Assembly (NCBI RefSeq): GCF_000755285.1 | Contig: NZ_BBMK01000010.1 | Span: forward strand, 17,054 to 81,053 | DNA length: 64,000 nt | Reading direction: 5' to 3' | DNA from: Nonlabens ulvanivorans | Lineage (GTDB): Bacteria > Bacteroidota > Bacteroidia > Flavobacteriales > Flavobacteriaceae | In this document: in pieces, positions 1-8,866 of the stretch | Numbering within the stretch: position 1 is the stretch's first letter | Layout: each line of letters begins with the position of its first letter | Translations under genes and position numbers: made by a program | The notes under the pieces: generated by a model | What the model was told of the DNA's origin: nothing | Seen by the model: only the letters and a program-made list of their open reading frames with translations | Databases searched by the model: none

Positions 1-402
1 ACCGTCATAGAAATTATAACTGCCAGCATACTCAACTGCCAGACCACCGTAAGCAGTCCAACGAGGCGCAAATTGATAACCGTATTGTATAGATATGGTA
101 GGAGCTAATCTGTAGTATAAACCAGCACTTAATTCCATTTTAAGATTGGAATTCTTATTGATTTGATACTGTGCAAAAAATGCTAGTCTGGTAATTCCAT
201 CAGTTTGAGAAAAACCACCTGTGCCCTGAAAATTAGAATAAGAACTTCGCTCTAATCCTTGATTCACTTGCAATCCAAAATTCCATGACTTGGGTTCTGG
301 GAATAAATAGGATAAATCTGTCGATCTCTCTTTTTGCGCGTTTGTAAGTAAGGCACAAGAAAATGCGAGCAGCATGGCTGCAAAAAGTTTGTTTTTCATC
401 AT
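1..402 (-). CDS. Outer-membrane beta-barrel protein, N-terminal part (runs off window)
   Basis: The reading frame is open from an ATG at 402 (a second ATG follows at 399) to the window edge, giving 134 residues. It begins with a signal peptide (MMKNKLFAAMLLAFSCALLT, then NAQ), and the mature part alternates polar and aromatic residues (SWNFGLQVNQGLERSSYSNF, YYRLAPTISIQYGYQFAP), as expected of beta strands in a flavobacterial porin-like outer-membrane protein. No specific family is recognised. The C-terminus lies outside the window, so length and function cannot be judged. Confidence 0.7.
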   Translation of the reverse strand, partial: MMKNKLFAAMLLAFSCALLTNAQKERSTDLSYLFPEPKSWNFGLQVNQGLERSSYSNFQGTGGFSQTDGITRLAFFAQYQINKNSNLKMELSAGLYYRLAPTISIQYGYQFAPRWTAYGGLAVEYAGSYNFYDG

Positions 403-574
403 TTAGTTTTTTAGTTCAGAAGATAACGGCATATAAAATATAATTATTTGTTAATCAAATTGTTAAATGCTCCCAATTGACAAATGAATATCTTGACCAA
501 AGTATTTTCCTATAAATTGAACTTTTATTTAATAAATTAGATACTTTAGGGCCTTAACTAACCTAATTTATAAC

Positions 575-1184
575 ATGAAAAAACTAATATTAACTTTAAT
601 CACCTGTGTATCATTAAGCTTAACTGGACAGGCACAAGAAAAAGCTTATTGAAGTGATGGGAAGTGCAGGATTAAACATCTCTAACGTCTCTAATGCATT
701 TGACAATACTAAATCTGATTTCAACTTTAACGCAGCTGTAGGTGCAGAATATTATTTTAGTGATCGATGGGGAATTAAAGCTAAAATTATACTAGATCAA
801 AAAGGCTGGGCAGATGGTTTTATCTCTGATGAATTCGGTACTTTAATAACAGACTTCAGACTCAGCTACACGACAATTCCTGTAACTGGTGTTTTACATT
901 TTGGAAGAAGTGATAATTGGTATTTACACTTTGGAGGTTATGTAGGTTTTCTAAATGATGCAACAGCTCTTGCAAATGACTCTGATGTTTCTGAAGCATT
1001 TAGTAGTACCGATTTTGGATTTAATACAGGTATAGGTGTTCGCATTCCTATTTCAGATCAAGCAAAAATATTCTTTGAATATGATGCACAATCAGGATTA
1101 AACGATGTGTTTAAGGAGAATAACGGTGAAGCAGCTAGAAATGGCCGCAGTAGTATAAATGCAGGAATTGTGTTTAGTCTTTAA
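575..1184 (+). CDS. Porin-family outer-membrane beta-barrel protein, frameshifted
   Basis: An ATG at 575 starts a signal peptide (MKKLILTLITCVSLSLTGQA, then QEKA) that hits a stop at 650-652. The +1 frame continues at once as EVMGSAGLNIS and runs to 1184 with typical small-barrel features (glycine-rich strands, YYFSDRWGIKAKI, final residue pattern NAGIVFSL). Removing one T around 647-650 restores one protein of about 200 residues, the usual size for this family. Mature protein is expected in the outer membrane; substrate unknown. The break looks like a one-base error rather than decay, because the rest is intact. Confidence 0.7.
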
Positions 1185-1202
1185 AAACATTTTAAAAAAT
1201 AA

Positions 1203-1236
1203 AAAAAGCTCTAAAATAATATTTTAGAGCTTTTTA
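1203..1236. terminator. Bidirectional terminator hairpin
   Basis: A 15-bp perfect stem (AAAAAGCTCTAAAAT with its complement) around a three-base loop, with A/T tails on both sides, sits between two convergent genes. The stop codon of the minus-strand gene lies inside the stem. Confidence 0.8.
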
Positions 1237-2123
1237 TTTTTATTGATCTGTGGCTTTTCTTTATAAAAAACTAGAGTCACTTCTTCACCTACAACAAGAC
1301 TTGATAATAAATCGATGGTCTCTCCTTTTCCATCAGATAATTTGATTTTTGCGGTATTAGGTGCCTCTTTACCTTCATTTAAAGCTGTGACAATAATTGT
1401 ATTGACATCTTCTGTAAGTTGCAGTTCTATTTCTTTTTGCTTCTTTACCGTACTATATGAAGACAAAATATCTTTACCATTTAAAGTGATTTTAATGATA
1501 TCACCATCTACAGTGCCAGGATCCCAAATCATCAATTTTAAATAATCTTGGTTCCATATAATATTAACCTTTTCTCCACCTTTCAATCTATTATCTTCAA
1601 AACGACTCATGAATTGATTCATGTCTATTTTTTGCTTAGTACTATCTGCAATTTTATTAGACTTTGCGACCATTCTCTCAAATCGTTCAGTTCGCTTTTC
1701 AATTTTATCAGCAGCGTTAAGACTCAACTCACCATCAATGCAACTCGTTAAGTCATCATAATAGCTTTTAAAAGTTCCTTCTACTGCAGCCTTACCGTTA
1801 AGTTTTCTAGTTTTACCAGTAAAGTACACGTAACAAAAATCAAGTTCGGTAATATCAGACTTGGTATAAATAGTTGAAACCTCTCTAAATTCTAAAGTAT
1901 TCTTACGATCATTAAATCGCCCAACAATAGAAGATTTAGTCTCGTGATCTCCATTCATATCTGTATAAGAATATCCTTTAATAAGACCTTCTTTCTCAGT
2001 AAAATTAACTTTATAAGATATAAAGGTACTGTCTGGTAATTTCAAAAAACCTAGGTATTCATGTTCCTGTGCATTAGAGAATATTGAGAAGAAGATTACT
2101 ACAATAAGAAGGTGCTTATTCAT
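1224..2123 (-). CDS. Secreted protein of unknown function
   Basis: 299 residues. A signal peptide is visible (MNKHLLIVVIFFSIFSNAQ). The mature protein begins EHEYLGFLKLPDSTFISYKV and contains a charged middle segment (KIEKRTERFERMVAKSNKIAD) and a beta-rich C-terminal half (NIIWNQDYLKLMIWDPGTVDGD). I do not recognise a named domain. It is transcribed towards the preceding porin gene and divergently from the TM2 gene, so it probably has its own promoter. Export to the periplasm or cell surface is inferred only from the signal peptide. Confidence 0.7.
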   Translation of the reverse strand: MNKHLLIVVIFFSIFSNAQEHEYLGFLKLPDSTFISYKVNFTEKEGLIKGYSYTDMNGDHETKSSIVGRFNDRKNTLEFREVSTIYTKSDITELDFCYVYFTGKTRKLNGKAAVEGTFKSYYDDLTSCIDGELSLNAADKIEKRTERFERMVAKSNKIADSTKQKIDMNQFMSRFEDNRLKGGEKVNIIWNQDYLKLMIWDPGTVDGDIIKITLNGKDILSSYSTVKKQKEIELQLTEDVNTIIVTALNEGKEAPNTAKIKLSDGKGETIDLLSSLVVGEEVTLVFYKEKPQINKNKKL

Positions 2124-2168
2124 TATAAATTATATATTTGGTAAATATAACTAACTAAATTTTCTAAT

Positions 2169-2513
2169 ATGAAAACTAAATTGACTCTAGCTCTTATGAG
2201 CATTTTCATGCTGGTAAGCACATTAAGTTTTGCTTCTTTCCCAGTAGAACGCAACGTTGTTACTACAGTTAACACGGCAACAACTGTTGAAGAATCTACT
2301 ACAACTGTTACTCTTTCTTCTCCAGCTGCTGCGGCACTTGATGAAGAAATGTGGATTGCAGCTGCTTTATGGTTCTTCTTAGGAGGATTTGCTGCTCACA
2401 GATGGTACTTAGGTAGCCCATGGTACTGGAATGTACTTTTCATTATCACTTTAGGTGGTATAGGTATATGGTGGCTAGTTGATGGTATTCAAATACTTTC
2501 TGACAACTGGTAG
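2169..2513 (+). CDS. TM2 domain-containing membrane protein
   Basis: 114 residues. The N-terminus is a signal-type hydrophobic segment (about residues 5-22), followed by a Thr/Val-rich linker and then a TM2 domain (about 60-112): two hydrophobic helices joined by a short turn, with the family hallmarks GGFAAHRWYLG and a C-terminal WWLVDG. TM2 proteins are small integral membrane proteins of poorly known function. A TATATTTG box at 2133-2140 could be its -7 promoter element. A strong hairpin follows the stop. Confidence 0.8.
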   Translation: MKTKLTLALMSIFMLVSTLSFASFPVERNVVTTVNTATTVEESTTTVTLSSPAAAALDEEMWIAAALWFFLGGFAAHRWYLGSPWYWNVLFIITLGGIGIWWLVDGIQILSDNW

Positions 2514-2533
2514 AAATCAGTTCTAGACATTAT

Positions 2534-2563
2534 TAAAAGGCCACTATTTCTAGTGGCCTTTTT
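2534..2563. terminator. Bidirectional terminator hairpin
   Basis: A 12-bp stem AAAAGGCCACTA / TAGTGGCCTTTT around TTTC, followed by T residues, lies between the convergent TM2 and aroQ genes. Confidence 0.85.
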
Positions 2564-2982
2564 TATAACTTAAAACTTTTAATGGCTAGTTCATAGCCTT
2601 TGAGTCCAAAACCACTAATGATCCCAGCGGCATTTTTTGAGATATAGGAAACATGTCTAAACTCTTCTCGATCCATCACATTTGAGATATGGACCTCAAT
2701 TACAGGAACGCTTATACCTGCAACGGCATCTCCTATCGCTACAGAGGTATGCGTGTAGCCACCAGCATTAAAGATCACACCATCTACTCCATTTTCTTGA
2801 GCAGCATGTAATTCATTAATTAGTTCTCCTTCAACATTTGACTGGTAATATGAAAGCTCAATATCTTTAAAAGAGAATTGTAGCTCTCTAAAATATTCCT
2901 CAAAACTTTTAGAACCATACGTTTCTGGTTCTCTCTTCCCTAATAGATTTAAATTAGGACCATTAATGATGTGTATTTTCAT
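2563..2982 (-). CDS. aroQ: Type II 3-dehydroquinate dehydratase
   Basis: 139 residues, the usual length for the small dodecameric type II enzyme, which converts 3-dehydroquinate to 3-dehydroshikimate in the shikimate pathway. Visible motifs are the N-terminal NGPNLNLLGKREPETYG with the active-site Tyr, the asparagine loop NAGGYTHTSVAI, and VIEVHISN with the catalytic His. It is cytosolic. It is divergent from xerD with two barrel genes between them. Confidence 0.95.
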   Translation of the reverse strand: MKIHIINGPNLNLLGKREPETYGSKSFEEYFRELQFSFKDIELSYYQSNVEGELINELHAAQENGVDGVIFNAGGYTHTSVAIGDAVAGISVPVIEVHISNVMDREEFRHVSYISKNAAGIISGFGLKGYELAIKSFKL

Positions 2983-3004
2983 GGTTTAAAGATATTAGTA
3001 ATTA

Positions 3005-3020
3005 CGCTTTCGCGAAAGCG
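3005..3020. repeat. Iterated 16-bp palindrome, copy 1 (exact)
   Basis: Perfect CGCTTTCGCGAAAGCG in the space upstream of aroQ; the dyad extends by one more base pair on each side. See the window-wide finding. Confidence 0.9.
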
Positions 3021-3077
3021 TGAAATAGAAAAACAACTACTTAGAAAAGTAACATTTTGAATGATAACAAAGTTTTA

Positions 3078-3578
3078 CTAAAACTTGAACGCTGCTCCTA
3101 CTTGAACAGAATTTATTTTATCTCCATCATTTGTAATACCTTGATAGCCTACAGACAATAAAAGAGTATTATTATTAAATATTAATTTAGGTTCATATAA
3201 TAAACCACCTTCATTTCCATCATTTACACCAACGGCATATCCAAGGTCAGCACCTAGAGCAAATTTTGAGCCTTGTAAAAGGTACATTGCCTTAAAGTTA
3301 ATAGGAAGAAAAGAAATATTTTCAGTTTCGATCGTCTGACCTAATATTTTTAAATCATCAATAATATAAGTAGTATACCCCAAAGATCCTCCTACTAAAA
3401 ATTGATCTGACACAGAATTCAAATACATCAACTCAGCACCTATACCTAAAGAAGAATATCTGGAAAAATCGCTGATAGGAAAAGCAGATTTTAGACCTAA
3501 GGCTAGCTCACCATCTTGAGCATTAGATTTTCCCATTCCTAGTATTATCAAAACAGCAATTAGTAGTGTATTTTTCAT
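3078..3578 (-). CDS. Outer-membrane beta-barrel protein
   Basis: About 166 residues from an ATG at 3578; a TTG two codons upstream is less likely. Signal peptide MKNTLLIAVLIILGMGKSNA then QDGELALGLKSAFPISDFS. Repeated amphipathic strands and a last-residue Phe (VQVGAAFKF) are hallmarks of outer-membrane barrels inserted by the BAM complex. Ligand unknown. It is followed on the same strand direction by nothing close, and preceded by a related barrel gene at 3729-4338 with a terminator between them, so the two are separate units. Confidence 0.75.
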   Translation of the reverse strand: MKNTLLIAVLIILGMGKSNAQDGELALGLKSAFPISDFSRYSSLGIGAELMYLNSVSDQFLVGGSLGYTTYIIDDLKILGQTIETENISFLPINFKAMYLLQGSKFALGADLGYAVGVNDGNEGGLLYEPKLIFNNNTLLLSVGYQGITNDGDKINSVQVGAAFKF

Positions 3579-3679
3579 AATCAAATAAGCTATTAATAAA
3601 GGTAAGTTAAATGTAGGAATTCATATCTTAAAACCTAATACACAACATAAACATTTGGAATTAAGTACCATCATTAAAC

Positions 3680-3709
3680 AAAAAAAGCAGCCCTGCGGCT
3701 GCTTTTTAA
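3680..3709. terminator. Terminator hairpin
   Basis: AAAAAAGCAGCC CTGC GGCTGCTTTTT forms a GC-rich stem with a T tail, just after the stop of the minus-strand barrel gene that ends at 3729. Confidence 0.85.
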
Positions 3710-3728
3710 ATCGTCGATTATAATCTCC

Positions 3729-4338
3729 TTAGAATTTGTATCCTAATGATATCTGTAAATTTGAATTAGTAATGTCATCACCGAAGGTGTCATTATCCTT
3801 ATACACATTACTCAATCCTATCATATAACGTGCGCTAACGTTAAATCCTTCTAGAGAAGTACCTTCTTTAAATTTATAAGCTAGTCCACCACCTACACTT
3901 AGATCGATAGTTTCTGCATTAAGTTCTTCATCAACATTTTCACCGTTAACTTCATACTTATCACTTACTAAGAAACCTATTTGTGGTCCTGCATCAATAG
4001 AGAATCCAGAATCAGCGATATAAAATTTAGCTAATACTGGTACGTTGATGTAGTCTAATTTTAATACTTGTTCAACATTCTGCCCTAAAATCTCATCTTC
4101 TGATTGTAACCCTTGCGTAGAGTATACAACTTCACCTTGAAGTCCAAAAGTTTCATTAAACATATATTCTCCAGTAAGACCTACATGAAAACCAGTTCTT
4201 CCATCTGCGTCTTCAACATTATCTCCTGTTAATTTTGCAAAGTTAACACCACCTTTAACTCCAAAATCAATTTCTTGAGCTGATGACAGTCCAAAAGCAA
4301 ACACTCCTAAAATTAAACTTAATGCAATTTTTTTTCAT
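3729..4338 (-). CDS. Porin-family outer-membrane protein, frameshifted signal peptide
   Basis: The 191-residue open part starts inside a signal peptide (MFAFGLSSA, then QEIDFGVKGGVNFAKL). Upstream, an ATG at 4336-4338 is followed by eight A residues; with seven A residues the frame reads MKKIALSLILGVFAFGLSSA and joins perfectly. The mature part shows the flavobacterial PorT/OMP-b-brl pattern: GVKGGVNFAKL near the start, GFHVGLTGEYMF, DAGPQIGFLVSD, and a terminal SLGYKF. It is expected in the outer membrane. The break is a single extra A in a homopolymer and is probably an error. Confidence 0.8.
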
Positions 4339-4545
4339 AATATTTTGATTTTTATTAGTTCGATGCAAATATAATTGCACTAAAAACCATCATGTATTAA
4401 AAAAATGATAAGGACTCTTAAAGGATGTTAATTGAAAAATGTTGCTTTTTAATATTCAGTCACTTAAATAATTCCTTTAAATTATATTTAACACAACCTA
4501 AATTATATCCTTTACAAAAACAGTAATACTTCTACCTTTACATTT

Positions 4546-5442
4546 ATGAAATGGGAACACGGCATTAAAGACTTCATGACATACTCTAGACTAGAACGCA
4601 GTCTAGCAGACAATACCTTAAAAGCATACCGTCGAGATCTAGAAAAACTCATTAAATGGTTATCAGATAATGAAATAACCCAATCACCTATTCACATCAC
4701 CACAAATACAGTAAGAGATTACATTTATGAACTCGCAAAAAACGTGTCTGCTCGATCTCAAGCGCGTGCTTTAAGCAGTCTCAAGGCCTTTTTCAATTAT
4801 TTGATGTTAGAAGATTATAGAAAAGACAATCCATTAGAATTAATTGAATCACCTAAAATAGGACGTAAGTTACCAGACACCTTAAGTACTAGCGAGATCG
4901 ATGCGCTTATCAATTCCATAGATCGTTCTACTCCACAAGGCGAGCGCAATCGCGCTATTCTTGAGACATTATACGGCTGTGGATTGCGTGTCAGTGAGCT
5001 CACAACACTTAAAATTAGTGATCTATTTTTTGACGAAGGTTTTATAAAAGTGACTGGTAAAGGAGACAAGCAACGATTTGTACCCATAGGTGACTTTACT
5101 ATAAAAGTAATCAACCTATACAGAAATGAGATAAGATGCCATAAACCTATAAAACCACAGCATACAGATACATTATTTCTTAATAGGCGTGGCGCTGGAC
5201 TTACGCGTGCTATGATCTTTCACATCATAAAAGAGCTTAAAATTAAAGCTGGTATTACAAAAAAAATCAGTCCGCATACCTTCCGTCATTCATTTGCAAC
5301 TCACTTGTTAGAAAATGGTGCTGATCTTAGGTCTATTCAAATGATGCTAGGACATGAAAGCATTACCACCACTGAAATTTATATGCATGTCGATCGAGCA
5401 CACCTCGCTAAGGTCATGGAAAAACACCATCCTAGAGCATAA
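4546..5442 (+). CDS. xerD: Tyrosine recombinase XerD
   Basis: 298 residues, the normal length of XerC/XerD, which resolve chromosome dimers at dif near the division septum. An N-terminal SAM-like core-binding domain (about 1-95) precedes the catalytic domain. All catalytic residues are visible: Arg in GCGLRVSE (about 148), Lys in GKGDKQR (about 172), His and Arg in HTFRHSFATHLL (about 244 and 247), His in MLGHES (about 270) and the nucleophile Tyr in TTEIYMHV (about 279). A XerD rather than integrase role is inferred from full length, a housekeeping setting near aroQ and the absence of mobile-element genes. Confidence 0.92.
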   Translation: MKWEHGIKDFMTYSRLERSLADNTLKAYRRDLEKLIKWLSDNEITQSPIHITTNTVRDYIYELAKNVSARSQARALSSLKAFFNYLMLEDYRKDNPLELIESPKIGRKLPDTLSTSEIDALINSIDRSTPQGERNRAILETLYGCGLRVSELTTLKISDLFFDEGFIKVTGKGDKQRFVPIGDFTIKVINLYRNEIRCHKPIKPQHTDTLFLNRRGAGLTRAMIFHIIKELKIKAGITKKISPHTFRHSFATHLLENGADLRSIQMMLGHESITTTEIYMHVDRAHLAKVMEKHHPRA

Positions 5443-5489
5443 TTAGTTTCTATTAAAGTTATGTCAAAGTGATGAAATTGCTTTTATCT

Positions 5490-5505
5490 CGCTTTCGCGA
5501 AAGCT
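5490..5505. repeat. Iterated 16-bp palindrome, copy 2 (15/16)
   Basis: CGCTTTCGCGAAAGCT in the 87-bp space between xerD and the aldo/keto reductase gene. Confidence 0.85.
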
Positions 5506-5529
5506 AACTTTATAAAAAAACTAAAACAT

Positions 5530-6477
5530 ATGAAATCTTTAAAATTTAAAAATGGCGATGAGCTATTCCCAATAGGTTTAGGAACATGGAAGTCAAAACC
5601 AGGTGAAGTTAAAAGTGCCGTAATCAGCGCACTAGAGTCAGGTTATAAACACATCGATTGTGCGTCTATATACGGTAATGAAAAAGAAATAGGAGAAGCA
5701 TTTAACGAGGTATTCTCAAAAGGAGAAATCAAAAGAGAAGATGTATGGATTACCTCAAAACTGTGGAACAATGCACATCTACCTAATGATGTTGAACCTG
5801 CAATGCAGCAAACACTTAAAGATTTACAATTAGATTATCTGGATCTATATCTTATACACTGGCCAGTAGCTTTTAAACCTAGTGTGCAATCAGCCGAAGG
5901 TCCTGAAGATTACTTAACACCGCAAGAAGCGCCTATTACAGACACATGGAATGCCATGAGTAAATTAAAACAAAAAGGCCTTGCAAAGCATATAGGAGTC
6001 TCTAATTTCAGCAAACAAAAATTAGAAGCGCTTATCGCAAATACTGATGAGGTCCCAGAAATGAATCAAGTTGAACTTCATCCATTACTACAACAAAATG
6101 AACTTTTTGAATATTGCAGTAATAAAGGAATCCATCTTACAGGTTATTCTCCTCTAGGTAGTGGAGACAGATCTGATGGCATGAAACAAGAGAACGAGCC
6201 TAATATGTTTGAAAAAACAGAAGTTCAAAAGATAGCTAGTAAGCATAATGTATCTCCAGCACAAGTCTTAATCAACTGGTCAGCACAACGTGGAACTGCA
6301 GTAATTCCAAAATCTACAAATCCTGGAAGAATCAAGCAAAATCTCGAAGCTGCCCAATTGCAACTAGATAAGGATGATCTAAAAGATCTAGCGCAACTAG
6401 ACGAACATTACAGGTATGTAACCGGTAAATTTTTTGAGGTTGAAGAGAAAGGTTACAAAAACATTTATGACGAATAA
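5530..6477 (+). CDS. Aldo/keto reductase
   Basis: 315 residues with a complete (beta/alpha)8 AKR fold. Signature motifs: GLGTWKSKPGEV at the start, HIDCASIYGNEKEIG with the catalytic Tyr, WITSKLWN with the catalytic Lys, LIHWP with the catalytic His, KHIGVSNFS, and the C-terminal NADPH-binding IPKSTNPGRIKQN. Such enzymes reduce aldehydes and ketones with NADPH in the cytosol; the physiological substrate cannot be told. It stands alone after xerD and is followed by a terminator-like hairpin. Confidence 0.92.
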   Translation: MKSLKFKNGDELFPIGLGTWKSKPGEVKSAVISALESGYKHIDCASIYGNEKEIGEAFNEVFSKGEIKREDVWITSKLWNNAHLPNDVEPAMQQTLKDLQLDYLDLYLIHWPVAFKPSVQSAEGPEDYLTPQEAPITDTWNAMSKLKQKGLAKHIGVSNFSKQKLEALIANTDEVPEMNQVELHPLLQQNELFEYCSNKGIHLTGYSPLGSGDRSDGMKQENEPNMFEKTEVQKIASKHNVSPAQVLINWSAQRGTAVIPKSTNPGRIKQNLEAAQLQLDKDDLKDLAQLDEHYRYVTGKFFEVEEKGYKNIYDE

Positions 6478-6514
6478 ACAAATGTTTAATTTAATGTAAA
6501 CAAACATGTTACAT

Positions 6515-6540
6515 AAAATACCCTATAAAGGGTATTTTTA
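6515..6540. terminator. Terminator hairpin after aldo/keto reductase
   Basis: AAAATACCC / GGGTATTTT stem with loop TATAAA and a T tail, about 40 bp after the stop codon. Confidence 0.75.
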
Positions 6541-6685
6541 TGAGCTAGATTTTCTTAACTTTATACCGTAGTAATTAAGCAAAACTTTTTAAGTACGCAT
6601 TAATTAAAAAGCTGTGAGAGGTTTATTATTAATCATCCCACTAATTATTATGAATATGAAAACCTGTAAAAAGGTGATCAAAAAG

Positions 6686-6722
6686 AAAACTCTAGACGTG
6701 TAGGGGGGGCGACTAGAGTTTT
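6686..6722. repeat. Ten-bp hairpin with G7 run in its loop
   Basis: AAAACTCTAG pairs with CTAGAGTTTT around a 17-base loop that contains GGGGGGG at 6703-6709. It could be a weak terminator or the end of a small RNA. The only other strong hairpins nearby are ordinary terminators. Confidence 0.5.
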
Positions 6723-6732
6723 ACTTTATAAT

Positions 6733-6763
6733 AAAAGAGCGCTGCATTATGCAGCGCTCTTTT
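6733..6763. terminator. Strong terminator hairpin after rny
   Basis: AAAAGAGCGCTGCA / TGCAGCGCTCTTTT, a 14-bp perfect stem with a three-base loop and A/T tails on both sides, suitable for rny on the minus strand. Confidence 0.85.
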
Positions 6764-6784
6764 TAGTTTAAGAAAATAATATAA

Positions 6785-8369
6785 TTATTTTGCAATATTA
6801 ACTGCTCTTGTCTCTCTAATCACAGTTACTTTAACTTGACCTGGATAGGTCATATCTGTTTGAATCTTTTGTGAGATTTCAAAAGATAATTGTGCAGCCT
6901 TATCATCGCTTACTTTTTCACTTTCTACAATTACACGCAATTCGCGACCTGCTTGAATTGCATATGCTTTTTCTACTCCATTAAATCCAAATGCAATTTC
7001 TTCAAGATCTTTTAGTCGTTGTATATATGAATCTAGTACCTGGCGTCTAGCTCCTGGACGTGCACCGCTTATAGCATCACATACCTGTACGATAGGAGAA
7101 AGTAATGATGTCATCTCAATTTCATCGTGGTGAGCACCTATCGCATTACAAACTTCAGGTTTTTCACCATGCTTCTCAGCCAGGTTCATACCTAAAATTG
7201 CGTGAGGTGTTTCATCTTCTGTTTCTGGCACCTTACCTATATCGTGTAATAGTCCGGCACGTTTTGCAAGTTTAGGATTCAACCCTAACTCTGCCGCCAT
7301 GGTACCACATAATTTTGCTACCTCTCTACTATGCTGTAACAAGTTTTGTCCATAAGAAGAACGATATTTCATTCTACCTACCATTTTAATCAACTCTGGA
7401 TGTAGACCATGTATTCCTAAATCAATCACGGTACGTTTTCCAACCTCAGCAATTTCTTGATCAATTTGTTTTCTAGTTTTTGCAACTACCTCTTCAATTC
7501 TAGCTGGGTGAATACGTCCATCTGTCACTAATTTATGTAATGACAAACGAGCTACCTCTCTACGTACTGAGTCAAAACAAGAAAGAATAATTGCGTCTGG
7601 TGTGTCATCAACTATAATCTCCACACCAGTCGCAGCTTCAATAGCTCTAATATTGCGACCTTCACGTCCTATTATACGACCTTTTACATCATCTGACTCA
7701 AGATTGAATACAGATACACAGTTTTCCACAGCTTCTTCAGTACCTATGCGCTGTATTGTATTAATAATAACTTTACGTGCTTCTTGTGTTGCTGTAAGTT
7801 TTGCCTCTTCGATAGTACTTTGCACTATACTCATCGCTTCGGTCTTTGCCTTATCTTTGAGAGACTCTACTAATTGTTTTTTAGCATCTTCACCGGACAT
7901 ACCGCTGATTACCTCAAGTTGCTTTACTTGAGACTCGTGCATTTTTTCAACTTCGGCTTGTTTTTTTAGAATCGATTCTCTTTTGGAATCTAAGTCTTCT
8001 ATTTTACTAGATAGTTTCTGTTCTAATTGTTTAGTTTTAGCCAGTTCACTAGACGCTTTAGACTCCTTATCCCTTGTACGCTTTTCGGCGTCGCTCATTT
8101 TCTTTTCGCGATTCATGATTTCTTTCTCATGTTGCGATTTAAGCTCTATAAATTTTTCTTTTGCCTTAAACGTTTTTTTCGTTTTTAATTTTTTCGCCTT
8201 CTACTTGGGCTTCTTTAATTAAAGACTTTGCTTCTTTCTGTGCATCGGCTATAAGTTGAGAGGCCTTGCCTTTTTCAACTATTGATTTTGCTATGAAGTA
8301 GCCTATTGCTAGACCTACTACTAATGCTACGATAGCATATATGATTGGTGTCATTGCTGATGTTTCCAT
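6785..8369 (-). CDS. rny: Ribonuclease Y, frameshifted
   Basis: Two frames together make a complete RNase Y of about 525 residues. The N-terminal 67 codons (from ATG at 8369) hold the single membrane anchor ([19 protein letters not shown]) and the start of the long charged coiled coil. The remainder carries the KH domain ([19 protein letters not shown]) and the HD phosphohydrolase domain ([16 protein letters not shown]). The break is in a seven-A run (T7 at 8173-8179 on the plus strand); six A residues restore the frame as [11 protein letters not shown]. RNase Y is a membrane-tethered endonuclease starting mRNA decay, so loss is improbable and an error is likely. Confidence 0.9.
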
Positions 8370-8384
8370 TGGTTATTATATATA

Positions 8385-8555
8385 AAAAACCTGCACAAGT
8401 TGGGTTTTGAATGAACTCCTTAAATAAAGTTTAAGGTTAACTGGTTGATCAAGGATCCGGCTCATAGGTCCGGCTTGCTTTTACAACCACGACTCACCTT
8501 TTTTAAAGAATTACGTGTTGAGTTCACCAAAAAATGAAACAAGTCAGGTAGTAAC
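8385..8555 (-). ncRNA. ssrS: Probable 6S-like RNA between zapA and rny
   Basis: The space between zapA and rny is about 200 bp and has no ORF but clear pairing potential on the minus strand: the ends ACCTG / CAGGT can close, TGAACTC pairs with GAGTTCA further in, a central region can fold on itself, and the 3' end is GCAGGT followed by a T run. A long interrupted hairpin next to zapA is the known setting of 6S RNA in many bacteria, including Flavobacteriia, where 6S RNA mimics an open promoter and binds RNA polymerase. The assignment rests on position and folding by eye, not on a covariance search. Confidence 0.5.
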
Positions 8556-8575
8556 TGTTTATGTTTAAAGAACGA

Positions 8576-8866
8576 CTAAGGTAGTTGTTGAGACAATAAC
8601 TGGTTCAAGACTTCTAATTGTTCTTGCGCCTGGGCTACATCTTCACTACTATCTATATTTATTTGTTCAGCTTTTGCTGCAAATTGAAGAGCACACATTG
8701 CTAGAACGTCTTGCTTATCTCTTACGGCATAACTGCTTTCAAGCTGTTTAATCATTGCCTCAATATTTTTTGCTGCTTTACGCAAACCTTCTTCACGAGA
8801 AGGATCTATGGTTAGTGGATAAACACGATCTGCAATTGAAATCTTTATTTTTAGTTTATCTGCCAC
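8576..8866 (-). CDS. zapA: Cell division protein ZapA
   Basis: About 97 residues from a GTG at 8866 (VADKLKIKISIADRVYPLTI); the longer frame reaching 8890 lies in the upstream gene. The pattern is that of ZapA: a beta-strand globular head (RVYPLTIDPSREEGLRKAAKNI) and a C-terminal coiled-coil dimerisation helix. ZapA binds and bundles FtsZ at midcell. The stop of the upstream coiled-coil gene and this GTG share one base (TAGTG), so the two are translationally coupled. The 6S-like RNA and rny follow on the same strand. Confidence 0.85.
   Translation of the reverse strand: MADKLKIKISIADRVYPLTIDPSREEGLRKAAKNIEAMIKQLESSYAVRDKQDVLAMCALQFAAKAEQINIDSSEDVAQAQEQLEVLNQLLSQQLP

Larger units (their letters stand above)
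6478..6784. other. Intergenic region with three hairpins and no clear gene
   Basis: 307 bp without a supported gene between the convergent aldo/keto reductase and rny genes. It holds a terminator for the first gene, a second 10-bp hairpin whose loop contains a G7 run, and a strong hairpin after rny. A tiny ORF (start at about 6650, 17 codons, MNMKTCKKVIKKKTLDV) overlaps the second hairpin; nothing supports translation. Confidence 0.6.

Noticed and set aside
4815..5114. ORF antisense to xerD (99 codons)
   Set aside because: It lies fully within xerD on the other strand and its translation shows no domain; the same holds for the other long antisense frames inside rny, rlmD, def, nusB, the dehydrogenase and the TonB receptor.
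8173..8179. Programmed frameshift in rny
   Set aside because: The run of A is a possible slippery site, but there is no supporting downstream structure that I can identify, and similar one-base changes occur in many unrelated genes.
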